Positions 26,907 through 35,882 of a stretch of DNA of 61,098 nucleotides are shown here, piece after piece (position 1 is the stretch's first letter; the number at the start of each line of letters is the position of its first letter). This DNA is from Desulforhabdus sp. TSK. Its GTDB lineage: Bacteria > Desulfobacterota > Syntrophobacteria > Syntrophobacterales > Syntrophobacteraceae. Location of the stretch: assembly GCF_022836495.1 (NCBI RefSeq), contig NZ_BQXM01000032.1:1-61098 (forward strand), written 5' to 3'. The notes under the pieces were generated by a model, which was given only the letters and a program-made list of their open reading frames with translations, did no database searches and had not been told where the DNA came from. Made by a program: the position numbers and the translations under genes.

Positions 26907-27281
26907 TTGAAACCTGATTTTAGTAAGCACGGTGACCTGCTTCCTGCCATTGCCCAAAATGCCGATGACGGCACCGTGCTGATGCTGGCTTATATGAACG
27001 AGCTTGCATGGGAAAAGACCGTCGAAACGGGAAAAGCCCACTACTGGAGCCGATCTCGCCGCAAGCTGTGGCTCAAGGGCGAGGAATCCGGCCATGTGCA
27101 AAGAGTCAAAGAAATCTACCTGGACTGCGATCTCGATACGATTCTGCTCAAAGTGGAGCAGATCGGCGGCGCAGCCTGCCACACGGGCTATCAAAGTTGT
27201 TTCTACCGGCGGTATCGCGATGGCCGGCTTGAAACCGTCGGTCAACCTGTATTTGATCCAAAGGAGGTTTACAAGAAGTGA
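26907..27281 (+). CDS. hisI: Phosphoribosyl-AMP cyclohydrolase
   Basis: A 124-residue enzyme of histidine synthesis that opens the purine ring of PR-AMP. It is the single-domain form, without the HisE pyrophosphohydrolase. The active site is visible: D73, D75 and D77 (DCDLDT, magnesium) and C74, C91 and C98 (CHTGYQSC, zinc). [18 protein letters not shown] is the conserved substrate loop. I use TTG at 26907 because GAGGAG lies 8 bases before it and the protein then has family length. The hisG start overlaps the stop by four bases, so translation is coupled. Confidence 0.95.
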   Translation: MKPDFSKHGDLLPAIAQNADDGTVLMLAYMNELAWEKTVETGKAHYWSRSRRKLWLKGEESGHVQRVKEIYLDCDLDTILLKVEQIGGAACHTGYQSCFYRRYRDGRLETVGQPVFDPKEVYKK

Positions 27282-28150
27282 ATCAACTCGTCTTGGGCAT
27301 TCCCAAGGGAAGCCTTCAGGAGTCCACAATCCGACTCTTCCGTCAATCCGGATGGCGCATTTCCCTTTCAGATAGAAATTACTTCCCTGAAATCAACGAT
27401 ACGGACATCAGCTGCTCCATCTGTCGGGCACAGGAAATGTCCCGTTATGTAGAAAACGGCACGTTCGATGTGGGCCTCACCGGGCGCGACTGGATCATGG
27501 AAAACGATTCCGATGTGCTCGTCGTGGCCGACCTCGTTTATTCCAAGGTGAGCCAGCGGCCGGCAAGATGGGTTCTCGCCGTCCCCATCGACTCGCCCGT
27601 CCAGGAATTGAAAGACCTCAAGGGGAAAAAAATCGCCACGGAGCTCGTCAACTTCACGCGGCGCTATTTTGCTGCCGAGGGGGTTGATGTCCACGTAGAA
27701 TTCTCGTGGGGGGCCACCGAAGCCAAGGTCATCGCCGGACTGTGCGATGCCATTGTGGAGGTGACGGAAACCGGGGCAACCATGCGCGCCAATGGCCTTC
27801 GCATCGCCAAGGAGCTGATGCAGTCCAACACACAGCTCATCGCCAATAAGCAGAGCTGGGAGGATCCCTGGAAGCGCGAAAAGATCGAGCAGATTTCCAT
27901 GCTCCTGCAGTCGGCCCTCCGGGCGGAAGAGCTCGTGGGACTCAAGATGAACGTTCCCGAAGAGCATCTGAACCAGGTCATCGAGCTTTTGCCGAGCCTC
28001 AATGCACCCACCATCGCGCATCTGTACCAGAGCGATTGGCTTTCGGTGGAGACCATCGTGTCCAAGCGTGTTGTGAGAGAGCTCATCCCTCAGCTCATCA
28101 AGAGGGGCGCTCAAGGCATCATCGAATATTCACTCAATAAGGTGATCTAA
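27278..28150 (+). CDS. hisG: ATP phosphoribosyltransferase, long form
   Basis: A 290-residue HisG, first enzyme of histidine synthesis (PRPP plus ATP). The length and C-terminal ACT-like domain (about 215-290) mark the long, histidine-inhibited hexameric form, which does not need His[12 protein letters not shown], the [10 protein letters not shown] block and the PRPP loop region [18 protein letters not shown] are conserved. The GTG start at 27278 overlaps the hisI stop (GTGA) and AGGAGG lies 8-9 bases before it (27261-27266 region). The other his genes are not in the window. Confidence 0.95.
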   Translation: MNQLVLGIPKGSLQESTIRLFRQSGWRISLSDRNYFPEINDTDISCSICRAQEMSRYVENGTFDVGLTGRDWIMENDSDVLVVADLVYSKVSQRPARWVLAVPIDSPVQELKDLKGKKIATELVNFTRRYFAAEGVDVHVEFSWGATEAKVIAGLCDAIVEVTETGATMRANGLRIAKELMQSNTQLIANKQSWEDPWKREKIEQISMLLQSALRAEELVGLKMNVPEEHLNQVIELLPSLNAPTIAHLYQSDWLSVETIVSKRVVRELIPQLIKRGAQGIIEYSLNKVI

Positions 28151-29376
28151 TGTCCGCGGTGAAGTGTCATCGCTTTTTCTGGTGCATGCTGATACTGGCG
28201 TGTGCAGGCTGTGCCGGTATGAAGGGACAACCCAGCCTTACCGCCGACCAGCTGAGGAAGATGGGTGAAAGCTACCTGGCGGCTGGGGACTATGGGCAGG
28301 CGCTCACGCTGCTGACTCAGGCCGAAGCCAAGCGCCCCAACGATCCAGTCATCCAGTACGACCTTGGCCTCGCCTACGACCAAAGGGGAATGGCCTCCGA
28401 AGCCCTTGTCCATCTCCAGAATGCACTGACACTGAAGCCCGATTATTCAGATGCCTACAACGCCCTGGGGCGCCACTATGCCCGACAAAACCAGTTGGAC
28501 TCCGCGCAGGAGGCTTTTGAGAAAGCCCTTTCCAACCCCTTCTATTCCTCGCCGCACCTGGCGCTCTTCAATCTGGGGCTGGTCTACGAAAAGAAGGGAA
28601 ATCGCGAAGAGGCCCTGAAGCAGTACGAAGAAGCGGTGCGGCTCCAACCGGCCTACGGCATTGCCTACTTTCGAATCGGCCAGAACACGGAAGAATTGGG
28701 CCGGGAGGATGACGCGCGGCGGGCTTATGGGAAAGCCATTCAATATTCCCCGGAAATGACCGAAGCCCATTTTCGCTATGGAGTCCTCAGTTACAATGCG
28801 GGCGAATGGGAGCCGGCTCAATATTCTCTCAACCGCGTCGTCAAGCTGGAACCCTATTCACCCATGGCCGACGAAGCGAGAAAGTATCTCGCAAGAATGC
28901 AGAGCGGGGGGGCGGGCTCATCCCCAAAAACTCCCGAAAGAGCGCCGTCCAGGAAATCGAGTCATTTTCAGCCCGTGGGCGATCAAGAGCTGAAGCGCCC
29001 GCAGGTGCAGGCCGTGGAGTCGGAAAAGCTTCCAGCGGAGCAGGAACAGCCTGCAGCCCGGCCCAGTTTGCCGGAAGCGCCCCAGGAAGCCCGTCCTCGG
29101 CCGCAGCCAAGCTCCCATGAAGGAAAGCAGTGGGCTTACATTGTCCAGGTGGCGTCATACCGAAGCAAGAAAAATATGGAAGAGGCCAAGAAGAAGCTGG
29201 AAGCCAAGGGTTTTGATGTCGTGGTGAAGGAGGTCGACTCCAAGAGCTCCGAATCCCTCTTCGTTCTTCAACTCAAACCTGTGGACGACGCCGCCAAAGC
29301 CGAAGCCATGCTCGAGGGGATTCAGGGTGTCACGGATCTCAAGCCTATCATCCTGAAGGTATCCGCCGGCAAATAA
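28150..29376 (+). CDS. TPR lipoprotein with C-terminal SPOR domain
   Basis: A 408-residue secreted protein. The N-terminus is a lipoprotein signal (hydrophobic run ending ACAGC, mature Cys near residue 21). About six TPR units span roughly 30-255 (ADQLRKMGESYLAAGDYGQALTLL, VIQYDLGLAYDQRGMASEALVHL, and so on), followed by a Pro/Gln-rich linker (about 260-325). A C-terminal SPOR fold follows (AYIVQVASYRSKKNMEEAKKKLEAKGFDVVVKEV). SPOR domains bind denuded peptidoglycan at division sites, so a cell-wall or envelope scaffold role is likely. The ATG overlaps the hisG stop by one base (TAATG), although no metabolic link to histidine is evident. Confidence 0.88.
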   Translation: MSAVKCHRFFWCMLILACAGCAGMKGQPSLTADQLRKMGESYLAAGDYGQALTLLTQAEAKRPNDPVIQYDLGLAYDQRGMASEALVHLQNALTLKPDYSDAYNALGRHYARQNQLDSAQEAFEKALSNPFYSSPHLALFNLGLVYEKKGNREEALKQYEEAVRLQPAYGIAYFRIGQNTEELGREDDARRAYGKAIQYSPEMTEAHFRYGVLSYNAGEWEPAQYSLNRVVKLEPYSPMADEARKYLARMQSGGAGSSPKTPERAPSRKSSHFQPVGDQELKRPQVQAVESEKLPAEQEQPAARPSLPEAPQEARPRPQPSSHEGKQWAYIVQVASYRSKKNMEEAKKKLEAKGFDVVVKEVDSKSSESLFVLQLKPVDDAAKAEAMLEGIQGVTDLKPIILKVSAGK

Positions 29377-29470
29377 CCCGGCACTTCTCACTCCTCCCAC
29401 CCAACTCCACGGCTTTTACTGACAGCGCGGTACATTCTGCACCCTTCACCGCTTCCCACCGGCAGGAGTC

Positions 29471-30697
29471 TTGGATAAGCGAAGATTTTTCGTCGGGCGT
29501 GCGGAAACATCCAGGAACAAGCTAAGAAAGGCTCGAAAGAAAGTGATTTGCCGAAGACTTGAAGAAATGAAATCGTTCATTGTCATGGACGTCCTGGAAC
29601 GAGCCCAGGAGATGGAACGGGCGGGACAGTCCGTGATCCACCTGGAAGTGGGGGAGCCCGACTTCGACACCCCGGAAGCCATAAAGAGAGCTGCCATCGA
29701 GGCCATGGAGCGCGGGGAAACACACTACACCCACAGCCTGGGAACCCCTCAGCTTCGCGAAGCCATCTGCGACCACTACGCCGCAACGTACGGCATCGGC
29801 ACCCTTGATCCAGAACAGGTGCTCATCACCTCGGGCACCTCCCCGGCTTTTCTGGTGGCTCTCAGCACGATCCTCAACTGCGGGGAAGAAGTCATTCTCT
29901 CCGATCCGCACTATGCCTGCTACCCCAACTTCATCCGCTTCCTGGAAGGGATCCCCAAAACCGTTCCCGTCTACGAGGAAGACGCGTTTCAATATCGGCC
30001 CGAAGCCATACGAGCGGCGCTATCGCCCCAAACCAAAGCCATCCTGGTGAATTCGCCGGCCAACCCCACGGGAAATCTCCTGGAGCCTGAGCGCATGGCC
30101 CAAATCGCCGAGCTTGGGAAGTGGGTGCTGAGCGATGAAATCTACCACGGCCTTGTGTACGAAGGGCGAGCTCGCTCCATGCTGGAATTCACAGACCGCT
30201 GCATTGTCTTCAACGGCTTTTCGAAGCTCTACGCCATGACGGGATGGCGCCTGGGGTACCTGATTGTTCCGCGCGAGATGATCCGGCCCATGCAGAAGAT
30301 GCTTCAGAATTTCTTCATTTCCGCCAATTCCATGGCACAAGCCGGGGCTTTGACGGCGCTGACGGACCCGACGGTCCAGCAGGATGTGCGGAAAATGTGC
30401 GAACGCTATGACAAACGGCGCCGGTTCATGATCCAGCGATTGAGGGAGATCGGCTTTGGAATTACGGTGGAACCGACTGGAGCCTTCTATGTCTTTGCCA
30501 ACGCACGACGTTTTACGAATGACTCCTATGCGTTTGCCTTCGAAGTCCTTGAAAAAGCCGGGGTCGGCATCACTCCCGGCATCGATTTCGGCCCTCAAGG
30601 AGAAGGCTATATCCGCTTCAGCTACGCCAACTCCACGGCCAACATTGCTGAAGGACTCAACCGCCTGGAGCGTTATCTGGCCACTCGAGCCCACTGA
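29471..30697 (+). CDS. Pyridoxal-phosphate class I/II aminotransferase (AspC-like)
   Basis: A fold-type I aminotransferase of about 375-408 residues, probably acting on aspartate, alanine or aromatic amino acids. Motifs: VGEPDFDTPEAIKRAA, the Y-containing THYTHSLGTPQLREAI, NSPANPTGN (substrate/cofactor Asn), LSDEIYHGL (Asp pairing with the pyridine nitrogen), the PLP lysine in FNGFSKLYAMTGWRLGY, and the C-terminal Arg in GEGYIRFSYANS. The start is uncertain: TTG at 29471 gives a basic extension of about 25 residues and sits too close to AGGAG, while GTG at 29543 or ATG at 29567 would give a family-like N-terminus. engB follows by 9 bases. Confidence 0.9.
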   Translation: MDKRRFFVGRAETSRNKLRKARKKVICRRLEEMKSFIVMDVLERAQEMERAGQSVIHLEVGEPDFDTPEAIKRAAIEAMERGETHYTHSLGTPQLREAICDHYAATYGIGTLDPEQVLITSGTSPAFLVALSTILNCGEEVILSDPHYACYPNFIRFLEGIPKTVPVYEEDAFQYRPEAIRAALSPQTKAILVNSPANPTGNLLEPERMAQIAELGKWVLSDEIYHGLVYEGRARSMLEFTDRCIVFNGFSKLYAMTGWRLGYLIVPREMIRPMQKMLQNFFISANSMAQAGALTALTDPTVQQDVRKMCERYDKRRRFMIQRLREIGFGITVEPTGAFYVFANARRFTNDSYAFAFEVLEKAGVGITPGIDFGPQGEGYIRFSYANSTANIAEGLNRLERYLATRAH

Positions 30698-30706
30698 AAG
30701 AGGCCT

Positions 30707-31324
30707 ATGGATTCTCCTCTCATCATCAGGTCGGCCGAGTTTATCAAATCGGCCGTTCGGCCCGAAAGCTACCCTTCGGGCCATTTTCCCGAAGTCGCTT
30801 TCGCAGGGCGATCCAATGTGGGGAAATCATCTTTGATCAATTGCCTGGTCCAGCGCAAGAAACTGGTCCGAACGAGCCGCACGCCCGGCCAGACCCAATT
30901 GCTCAATTTCTTCCTCATCAACGGCACGTTCCACTTGGTGGACCTTCCCGGCTATGGCTTTGCCAGGGCACCCATGAAAGTCCGCGCACAGTGGGGGGTG
31001 ATGATCGAGACGTATCTCACCAGGCGCCAAACCCTGAAGGGGGTCGTGCAGATCCTCGATGCCAGGCACCCACCGACTCCCGACGATTTGAACGTCTTCC
31101 AATGGCTCCATGACAAACGGATTCCCGTGATCCCGGTCCTGACAAAAGCCGACAAGCTCACGAAGAGCCAATGGAATTTCCATATCAAACAGGTTTCCCT
31201 CAGCCTGGGGATTCCCGCCGCAGAAATCATTCTCTTTTCATCCGCTACACAACAGGGGCGCTCCGAGCTGCTGCAAAAACTGGCGGGGTGGGTCAGCCTC
31301 CCCGAAGATCCCGTGACGCCTTGA
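30707..31324 (+). CDS. engB: Ribosome-biogenesis GTPase EngB/YsxC
   Basis: A 205-residue GTPase needed for late 50S assembly. G1 is GRSNVGKSSLIN (about 34-45), G2 the RTSRTPGQTQ switch, G3 VDLPGYGFA, G4 TKADK and G5 near FSSATQQG. All are intact and length is typical. It is 9 bases downstream of the aminotransferase and probably the last gene of that transcript; the next gene converges on it from the other strand. Confidence 0.95.
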   Translation: MDSPLIIRSAEFIKSAVRPESYPSGHFPEVAFAGRSNVGKSSLINCLVQRKKLVRTSRTPGQTQLLNFFLINGTFHLVDLPGYGFARAPMKVRAQWGVMIETYLTRRQTLKGVVQILDARHPPTPDDLNVFQWLHDKRIPVIPVLTKADKLTKSQWNFHIKQVSLSLGIPAAEIILFSSATQQGRSELLQKLAGWVSLPEDPVTP

Positions 31325-31353
31325 CCAAAGTTTTTTCGTTTTTTCCTGCGAGA

Positions 31354-32610
31354 CTACCGCATCAAAAACTGAAACACCGCATCCATGGTACGAAGCTTCT
31401 CTTCGACTCTGCGGACTGCGGCCGGATTCACACGCCCGGATTCTTTCAGGCCACTCAAGGCCGAGAGGTCTTCAAATACGGCGTCAAATGCCCCTTTGAC
31501 GTTCAAATCGTCATTCATATGCCTTTCAAAATCAGGGATCAAGCGATCGATCGCTGCATCGACCTCGTCATCTTCAGGACCCGAAGGCTTTCCTTTCATG
31601 TCGGCATCGCTGGATAGCAGGCGGGCCACCATGGCGTTCAGGAGGTCAACCTTTCGACTGGCCTCCTCCAGGTGCTTGGGGGTCAAATTCAACGGCTTCC
31701 TGTGATGTCCGTACAGCAGGTAGAACCGGAGGTACCGGGGACCGAATCCATCCTTCAAGAGATCTTCGGGGTAAAGGATATTTCCCACGCTCTTGGACAT
31801 CTTCCTGCCGTCCACCAGCAGATGCTCGCCGTGCACCCAGTAGCGCGCGAATTCCTCCCCCGACACCGCTTCAATGACGGCGATGTTGTAGTCATGATGG
31901 CGGTAGAGATTGTCGATGCCGCCGCAGCTGATGTCGATGCTGTATCCCAGGCTTTCCGTGATCATGGCAGGGTCCTGGATGTTCCAGGAGGGTCTGCCCC
32001 GGCCGATATCCGTCTCCCAATAGACCTTATCGCCTCGCTTATAGCCGTGCCAGAGGATGAAATCGCCCAAATTCCAGCGTCGCCCGGGATAGGTATCCTT
32101 CTTGAATCTCTTCTTTTCCCGGGGCCAGCGACTCATGTCGAGTCGAAACAGCTTACCGAAATCTTTGAATTTAAGAGGATCAAAAAACACGTCCCCCTCA
32201 TGCCAGTAGGCAATTCCCTTTTCAAGGAGCAGTTGGATGAGCTTCACGGCCTGGGGCACCGAAGTGGACGAGCGTGGAATGGACCGGGGCAGATCGATTC
32301 TCAGCTCCTGGGCATCCGCAAAGAACTGCTCTGCATTGCTGGCCGTCAGGGCTTCAATGGACACATTGTTTTTTTCCGCCTCGTCGATGGCCTTGTCTTC
32401 CACATCCGTAAAATTGAGCACGCGTTGCACCGTGTATCCCAGGTGAACGAGATACCGCTGAAGCACATCCTCCCACAGAAAACTGCGATAATTCCCCACA
32501 TGCGGCCTGCCATAGATGGAAGGACCACATGTAAACATCTTCACTTCTCCATCGATCCTGGGCGTGAAGACTTCTTGTTTACGGGTCATGGTGTTGTAGA
32601 GCTCCAACAT
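31354..32610 (-). CDS. Divergent, short cysteinyl-tRNA-synthetase homologue
   Basis: A 418-residue class I synthetase-fold protein, closest to CysS (TFTCGPT-like motif as MFTCGPSIYGRPHVGN; HIGH as HVGN 37-40; KMSKS 270-274). Canonical CysS binds zinc with Cys28, Cys209, His234 and Glu238 (E. coli numbering). Here Cys28 is kept, but the HIECS position reads WNIQD (D213), HHENE reads HHDYN (238-242), and a new Cys229 appears in DISCGGID. The usual C-terminal anticodon-binding end (about 60 residues) is missing: the chain stops at AVFQFLMR. It could be a true but divergent CysRS, or a CysS-like ligase (cf. MshC) with another acceptor. ATG at 32610 has AAGGA upstream. Confidence 0.85.
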   Translation of the reverse strand: MLELYNTMTRKQEVFTPRIDGEVKMFTCGPSIYGRPHVGNYRSFLWEDVLQRYLVHLGYTVQRVLNFTDVEDKAIDEAEKNNVSIEALTASNAEQFFADAQELRIDLPRSIPRSSTSVPQAVKLIQLLLEKGIAYWHEGDVFFDPLKFKDFGKLFRLDMSRWPREKKRFKKDTYPGRRWNLGDFILWHGYKRGDKVYWETDIGRGRPSWNIQDPAMITESLGYSIDISCGGIDNLYRHHDYNIAVIEAVSGEEFARYWVHGEHLLVDGRKMSKSVGNILYPEDLLKDGFGPRYLRFYLLYGHHRKPLNLTPKHLEEASRKVDLLNAMVARLLSSDADMKGKPSGPEDDEVDAAIDRLIPDFERHMNDDLNVKGAFDAVFEDLSALSGLKESGRVNPAAVRRVEEKLRTMDAVFQFLMR

Positions 32611-32904
32611 GGAAGCCGTTTCCTTTCTGCAGGTCCTTCTCATTATACCCGCCGCATGAACCTCAAATGGCGCTACGAAATGGAAAAAACCAGGGGATCG
32701 TGTCGGCCCTTGAGAAAAGACGTAAAAGCGGCAAGGCCGGCGCAACAGGGTGGTAACAACAAAAAGGAGGACGGATCTTCCTGATCACATCCTCCTGTTG
32801 CTGCAACAAACCCCCAGGCGCCTGACCGCCTTTTCTCATCACGAACAAAGCTCTGGGCTTCCTCCCACAGAACTACAGGCCGGAGGAGCCCCCCTTCTGC
32901 CGGA

Positions 32905-33435
32905 CTATGCCAGGTAGACCGAGCTCGCCTGCGGGCCCTTCTCACCGGCCTGTTCGACATAATTGACGGGGGTCCCGATTTCGAGGTCCTTGAAACGCCC
33001 CGTGATGAGGGCGTTTTCATGGAAATACACTTCCCTTCCTTCGGGAGTCTGGAGAAAGCCGTAGCCTTCCTCATGGAACAACTTGCTGATGCGGGCCACG
33101 GGCCTCTCTTCGTGGAATTTGACCTCTCCACGCTGCTTCCCGGCATGGTCTTTCAGGCGACGCTGGGCTACATCGAAGGAATTGGAGATGGCCGAATAAA
33201 GGTCCTCATCCGGCTCTCTTTTCACAACAATTTCCCCTCCAGGGAGGGTAATGTCGATCCGGACGTTATAATGCATCCCACTCCTCTGGCTACGGTGAGG
33301 AATGTCCACCATGATCCGGCACCCGATGATCTGGTCATAAATGTTGTCGAGTTTCGCGGCTTTCTCGCGGATAAGCTCTTCCATTTCATCGGAGAGATGA
33401 ACATTTTTAGAGCTGATTTCCAATGGAAGCTTCAT
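32905..33435 (-). CDS. HPF/RaiA ribosome-hibernation domain fused to a cold-shock domain
   Basis: A 176-residue two-domain protein. Residues 1-100 match the S30AE/HPF (sigma-54 modulation) fold, which sits in the 30S decoding region of idle ribosomes: LEISSKNVHLSDEMEELIREKAAKLDNIYDQI, then HYNVRIDITLPGGEIVVKREP and AISNSFDVAQRRLKDH. Residues about 112-176 resemble a cold-shock domain (ARISKLFHEEGYGFLQT, EVYFHENAL), in which GYGFL and VYFH correspond to the RNP1/RNP2 strands. Long HPFs usually carry a different dimerisation tail, so this is an RNA-binding variant. ATG at 33435 follows a GGGGAAAAGAG site. A possible promoter lies at 33696-33724. Confidence 0.88.
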   Translation of the reverse strand: MKLPLEISSKNVHLSDEMEELIREKAAKLDNIYDQIIGCRIMVDIPHRSQRSGMHYNVRIDITLPGGEIVVKREPDEDLYSAISNSFDVAQRRLKDHAGKQRGEVKFHEERPVARISKLFHEEGYGFLQTPEGREVYFHENALITGRFKDLEIGTPVNYVEQAGEKGPQASSVYLA

Positions 33436-33695
33436 AGGCTCTTTTCCCCTTCTCAATAGTCGAAATGTAAACACCATGCTTGTTGTTACCGTACCCCGCA
33501 TGGGCTTGAAAAATACTGCCTTACGATAGACCTTCGTCCCACAGCCTTCCGCAGCCACTTGGCTCGTCTTTCCTGATGGGAGAAGAGATGGTTGCATGAA
33601 CGAAAACGTCTGGTTTCTACATCCGATTTCTTCACTCATCGACTTATAGGCAGTTCAGAACCGCAGGGGACAGATTCCCCTGTTTAAACTCAGGC

Positions 33696-33724
33696 AAAAT
33701 AAATCTCTGAGCAAATCCTTTCAA
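33696..33724 (-). promoter_or_regulatory. Possible promoter for the HPF/cold-shock gene, in gene-free 33436-33797
   Basis: Read on the minus strand: TTGAAA (33719-33724), 17 bases, TATTTT (33696-33701). It would give a leader of about 250 bases, long but plausible for a cold-shock-type gene. A short palindrome (CAGGGGA/TCCCCTG, 33664-33682) lies in the leader. No gene is seen in the rest of this 362-base stretch. Confidence 0.35.
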
Positions 33725-33797
33725 GCCATATTTGAAGGCTGTCTCCATTTTGTTGCACTCTGAGCTCGATCAGCGATCCTGAAGCTCTCCTGACGGC

Positions 33798-35033
33798 CTA
33801 CTTCATTCCTTCATCGGCTTTCAGTCGGGTATTCACACGGATTTCAGAGTGGAGCGTGCGGTGCACCGGGCATCGATCGGCCATTTGCAGCAGCCTCGCA
33901 CGCTCAGCCTCCTCCAGGTGCCCGATCAGCTCAATCTCACGATCGATGGCATCGATTTTTTGACTGCGGCTTTCACAATCCCGGCAATCGTCGGCATGCA
34001 CTTTTTCATGCCTGAGGCGTACAACGACGGCATCCAGGGGAAGGTTTTTGCGATCGGCATACATCCGCAGAGTCATGGACGTACAGGCTCCCAGCGCAGC
34101 GACCAGATAGTCGTAAGGACTGGGCCCTGTGTCGGCTCCGCCCACGGCAATGGGCTCATCGGCAATGAGTCGGTGAGGTCCCGCCGTGATCTCCGTTTGA
34201 TACCCGGTCTTCCCTGTACGCACGACAACACGATTGTCCGTCAGGTCCCTGCCGCGCGCGCTTTCCAATGGTATCCCCAGGTATTTCCCGGCCCACGCAG
34301 CCATGACAGCCCCCACATAGAGGGAATCTTCCCGGGTCGAAAGGAGATGGTCGGCATCTTCCAGTGAGATGAAGCTCTTGGGCTGTGCAGCACATTCAAA
34401 AATCTGGAGCGCGTTCTCCACGCTCACCACTCTGTCGGCAACCGAATGGACGACCAGCAGGGGTTTCTTCATGGCGCCGATGACGGCCTTCATGTGAGTA
34501 TCTTCCAGGTCGTCCAGGAATTGTTTCTTGATGCTGAAGCTTCTTCCGGCCAGCTGGATTTGGGCCTCACCTTCCTGAAGGATCTGCCCCGTGGAGCTTC
34601 CCAACAGGCCGGTGAGGTGCGACAGATCGGCAGGAGCTGCAATGGTGGCCACTGCGCGTATGGAGGGGATTCCCGATGCCGCCTGCAAGACGGCAGCCCC
34701 TCCCAGAGAATGACCGATGAGGAGCTTAGGGGCATCAAACTTCGCTTCCAGAAACTCAGCGGCGGCCACAAGATCTGAAACATTCGAAGAGAAGGTTGTT
34801 TCTGAAAAATCTCCTTCGCTGTCGCCCAATCCGGTGAAGTCGAACCTGAGAACAGCGATCCCCTCTTGAGTGAGAGCCCTGTTGATGTGGAGAATCGCGT
34901 TGAGGTTTTTCGTACAAGTGAAACAGTGGGCAAATATGGCAAATGCTATCGGTTTTTGCCCGGCCGGCAGATCGAGCCGCGCCGACAACTTCTGTCCATT
35001 GAAATTATGAAAAAGAAGACGTTGAAACTGCAT
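33798..35033 (-). CDS. Alpha/beta hydrolase fused to OsmC-like domain
   Basis: A 411-residue fusion. The N-terminal part (about 1-255) is a serine alpha/beta hydrolase with the nucleophile elbow GHSLGGAA, oxyanion region FAHCFTCTKNL and a late ADHLLS histidine. The C-terminal part (about 270-405) is an OsmC/Ohr-like domain (ADEPIAVGGADTGPSPYDYLVAALGACTSMTLRMYA, then ADRCPVHRTL) with its two redox cysteines (C in GACTS and in DRCPVH), a thiol peroxidase signature. The fusion is known in several bacteria; a role in detoxifying acyl or organic peroxides is inferred. The start lies about 180 bases from the cytochrome c3 ATG, transcribed away from it. Confidence 0.9.
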   Translation of the reverse strand: MQFQRLLFHNFNGQKLSARLDLPAGQKPIAFAIFAHCFTCTKNLNAILHINRALTQEGIAVLRFDFTGLGDSEGDFSETTFSSNVSDLVAAAEFLEAKFDAPKLLIGHSLGGAAVLQAASGIPSIRAVATIAAPADLSHLTGLLGSSTGQILQEGEAQIQLAGRSFSIKKQFLDDLEDTHMKAVIGAMKKPLLVVHSVADRVVSVENALQIFECAAQPKSFISLEDADHLLSTREDSLYVGAVMAAWAGKYLGIPLESARGRDLTDNRVVVRTGKTGYQTEITAGPHRLIADEPIAVGGADTGPSPYDYLVAALGACTSMTLRMYADRKNLPLDAVVVRLRHEKVHADDCRDCESRSQKIDAIDREIELIGHLEEAERARLLQMADRCPVHRTLHSEIRVNTRLKADEGMK

Positions 35034-35111
35034 GCGCTTTCCCTCATCGAGAGGTATCTATATGGGTTCTACAGCTCCCGGTTGTCTAAAGATACTCACC
35101 AAAATAACTGC

Positions 35112-35141
35112 TTGACACTATGCGAATTACTTCACTAAAAT
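35112..35141 (+). promoter_or_regulatory. Promoter for cytochrome c3
   Basis: TTGACA at 35112-35117, an 18-base spacer and TAAAAT at 35136-35141. The start codon is about 70 bases downstream, after GGAGAGGAG. No operator-like palindrome was evident. Confidence 0.6.
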
Positions 35142-35212
35142 AATATAATGAACAAATAAAGGTTTCACAAGGGGAGGAAATCTAACTTGAGCGAGGAAGG
35201 AGAGGAGAAGTC

Positions 35213-35668
35213 ATGAAATTCAAGAAATCTTTTGCCTGCGGCTGCATCGCTGCCTTTCTGGTGCTGGTTGCAGCATTCATGGTTGGAGCTGCGGACCAGG
35301 CTGCAACCAAAGCGGCGGATGTCATCACCATCAAGGCGGGCCTTTGGACCAGTCACACCAAAGCACCGGTAGAATTTACCCACAAGAAGCACGTCGAGGA
35401 ACACAAAATCGCCTGCACCGATTGTCACCACAAGTTTGAAAACGGCAAGAACGTCTGGAAAGAAGGCGACCCGGTTCAAAAATGCGAAGCGTGTCACAAT
35501 GAGCCCACCATCCAGGGAGAAAAGAAGCTGCCGCCAGAACAGCAAAAGCTGAACCTGAAGCTTGCCTTCCACGAAAACTGTGTTGGCTGCCATCAGAAGC
35601 TGAAAAAAGACAAACCCGACACCAAAGCCCCAGTCACATGCACGGGCTGCCATCCTGCACAGAAGTAA
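35213..35668 (+). CDS. Tetraheme cytochrome c3
   Basis: A 151-residue periplasmic cytochrome c3, the electron shuttle between hydrogenases or formate dehydrogenases and membrane redox complexes in sulfate reducers. A signal peptide (about 1-27, MKFKKSFACGC... ending MVGAA) precedes four CxxCH sites: C68-H72, C91-H95, C123-H127 and C143-H147. Distal ligand histidines are available at H57, H60, H73 and H120, the bis-His arrangement of the family (H..H early, H just before the third heme). Length of the mature protein (about 124) is normal. It is monocistronic, with a clear terminator downstream, and sits next to the ferredoxin and dsr genes. Confidence 0.95.
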   Translation: MKFKKSFACGCIAAFLVLVAAFMVGAADQAATKAADVITIKAGLWTSHTKAPVEFTHKKHVEEHKIACTDCHHKFENGKNVWKEGDPVQKCEACHNEPTIQGEKKLPPEQQKLNLKLAFHENCVGCHQKLKKDKPDTKAPVTCTGCHPAQK

Positions 35669-35712
35669 CGCCGCCATCAACCCATCATTTCCGTGATGGC
35701 ATAAGTCACTAT

Positions 35713-35747
35713 CCCGATAGCCGGACAGGCTGTCGGGTATTTTTTTG
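35713..35747 (+). terminator. Rho-independent terminator of cytochrome c3
   Basis: CCCGATAGCC (35713-35722) pairs with GGCTGTCGGG (35728-35737), one G-U pair, 5-base loop, followed by TATTTTTTT. It lies 45 bases after the stop codon. Confidence 0.8.
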
Positions 35748-35882
35748 CCCTCTCCCGACGAAAGTTGGCAAAGTCAACAGCATTGCCCAGGCCGCCGATC
35801 TGCATGAAAGCCTGCAAAATGCAATAAGCCACCCGGTTTCCCAGATGGCTTATGTAAAAGCATGGATGCGTTGGAACGGATC

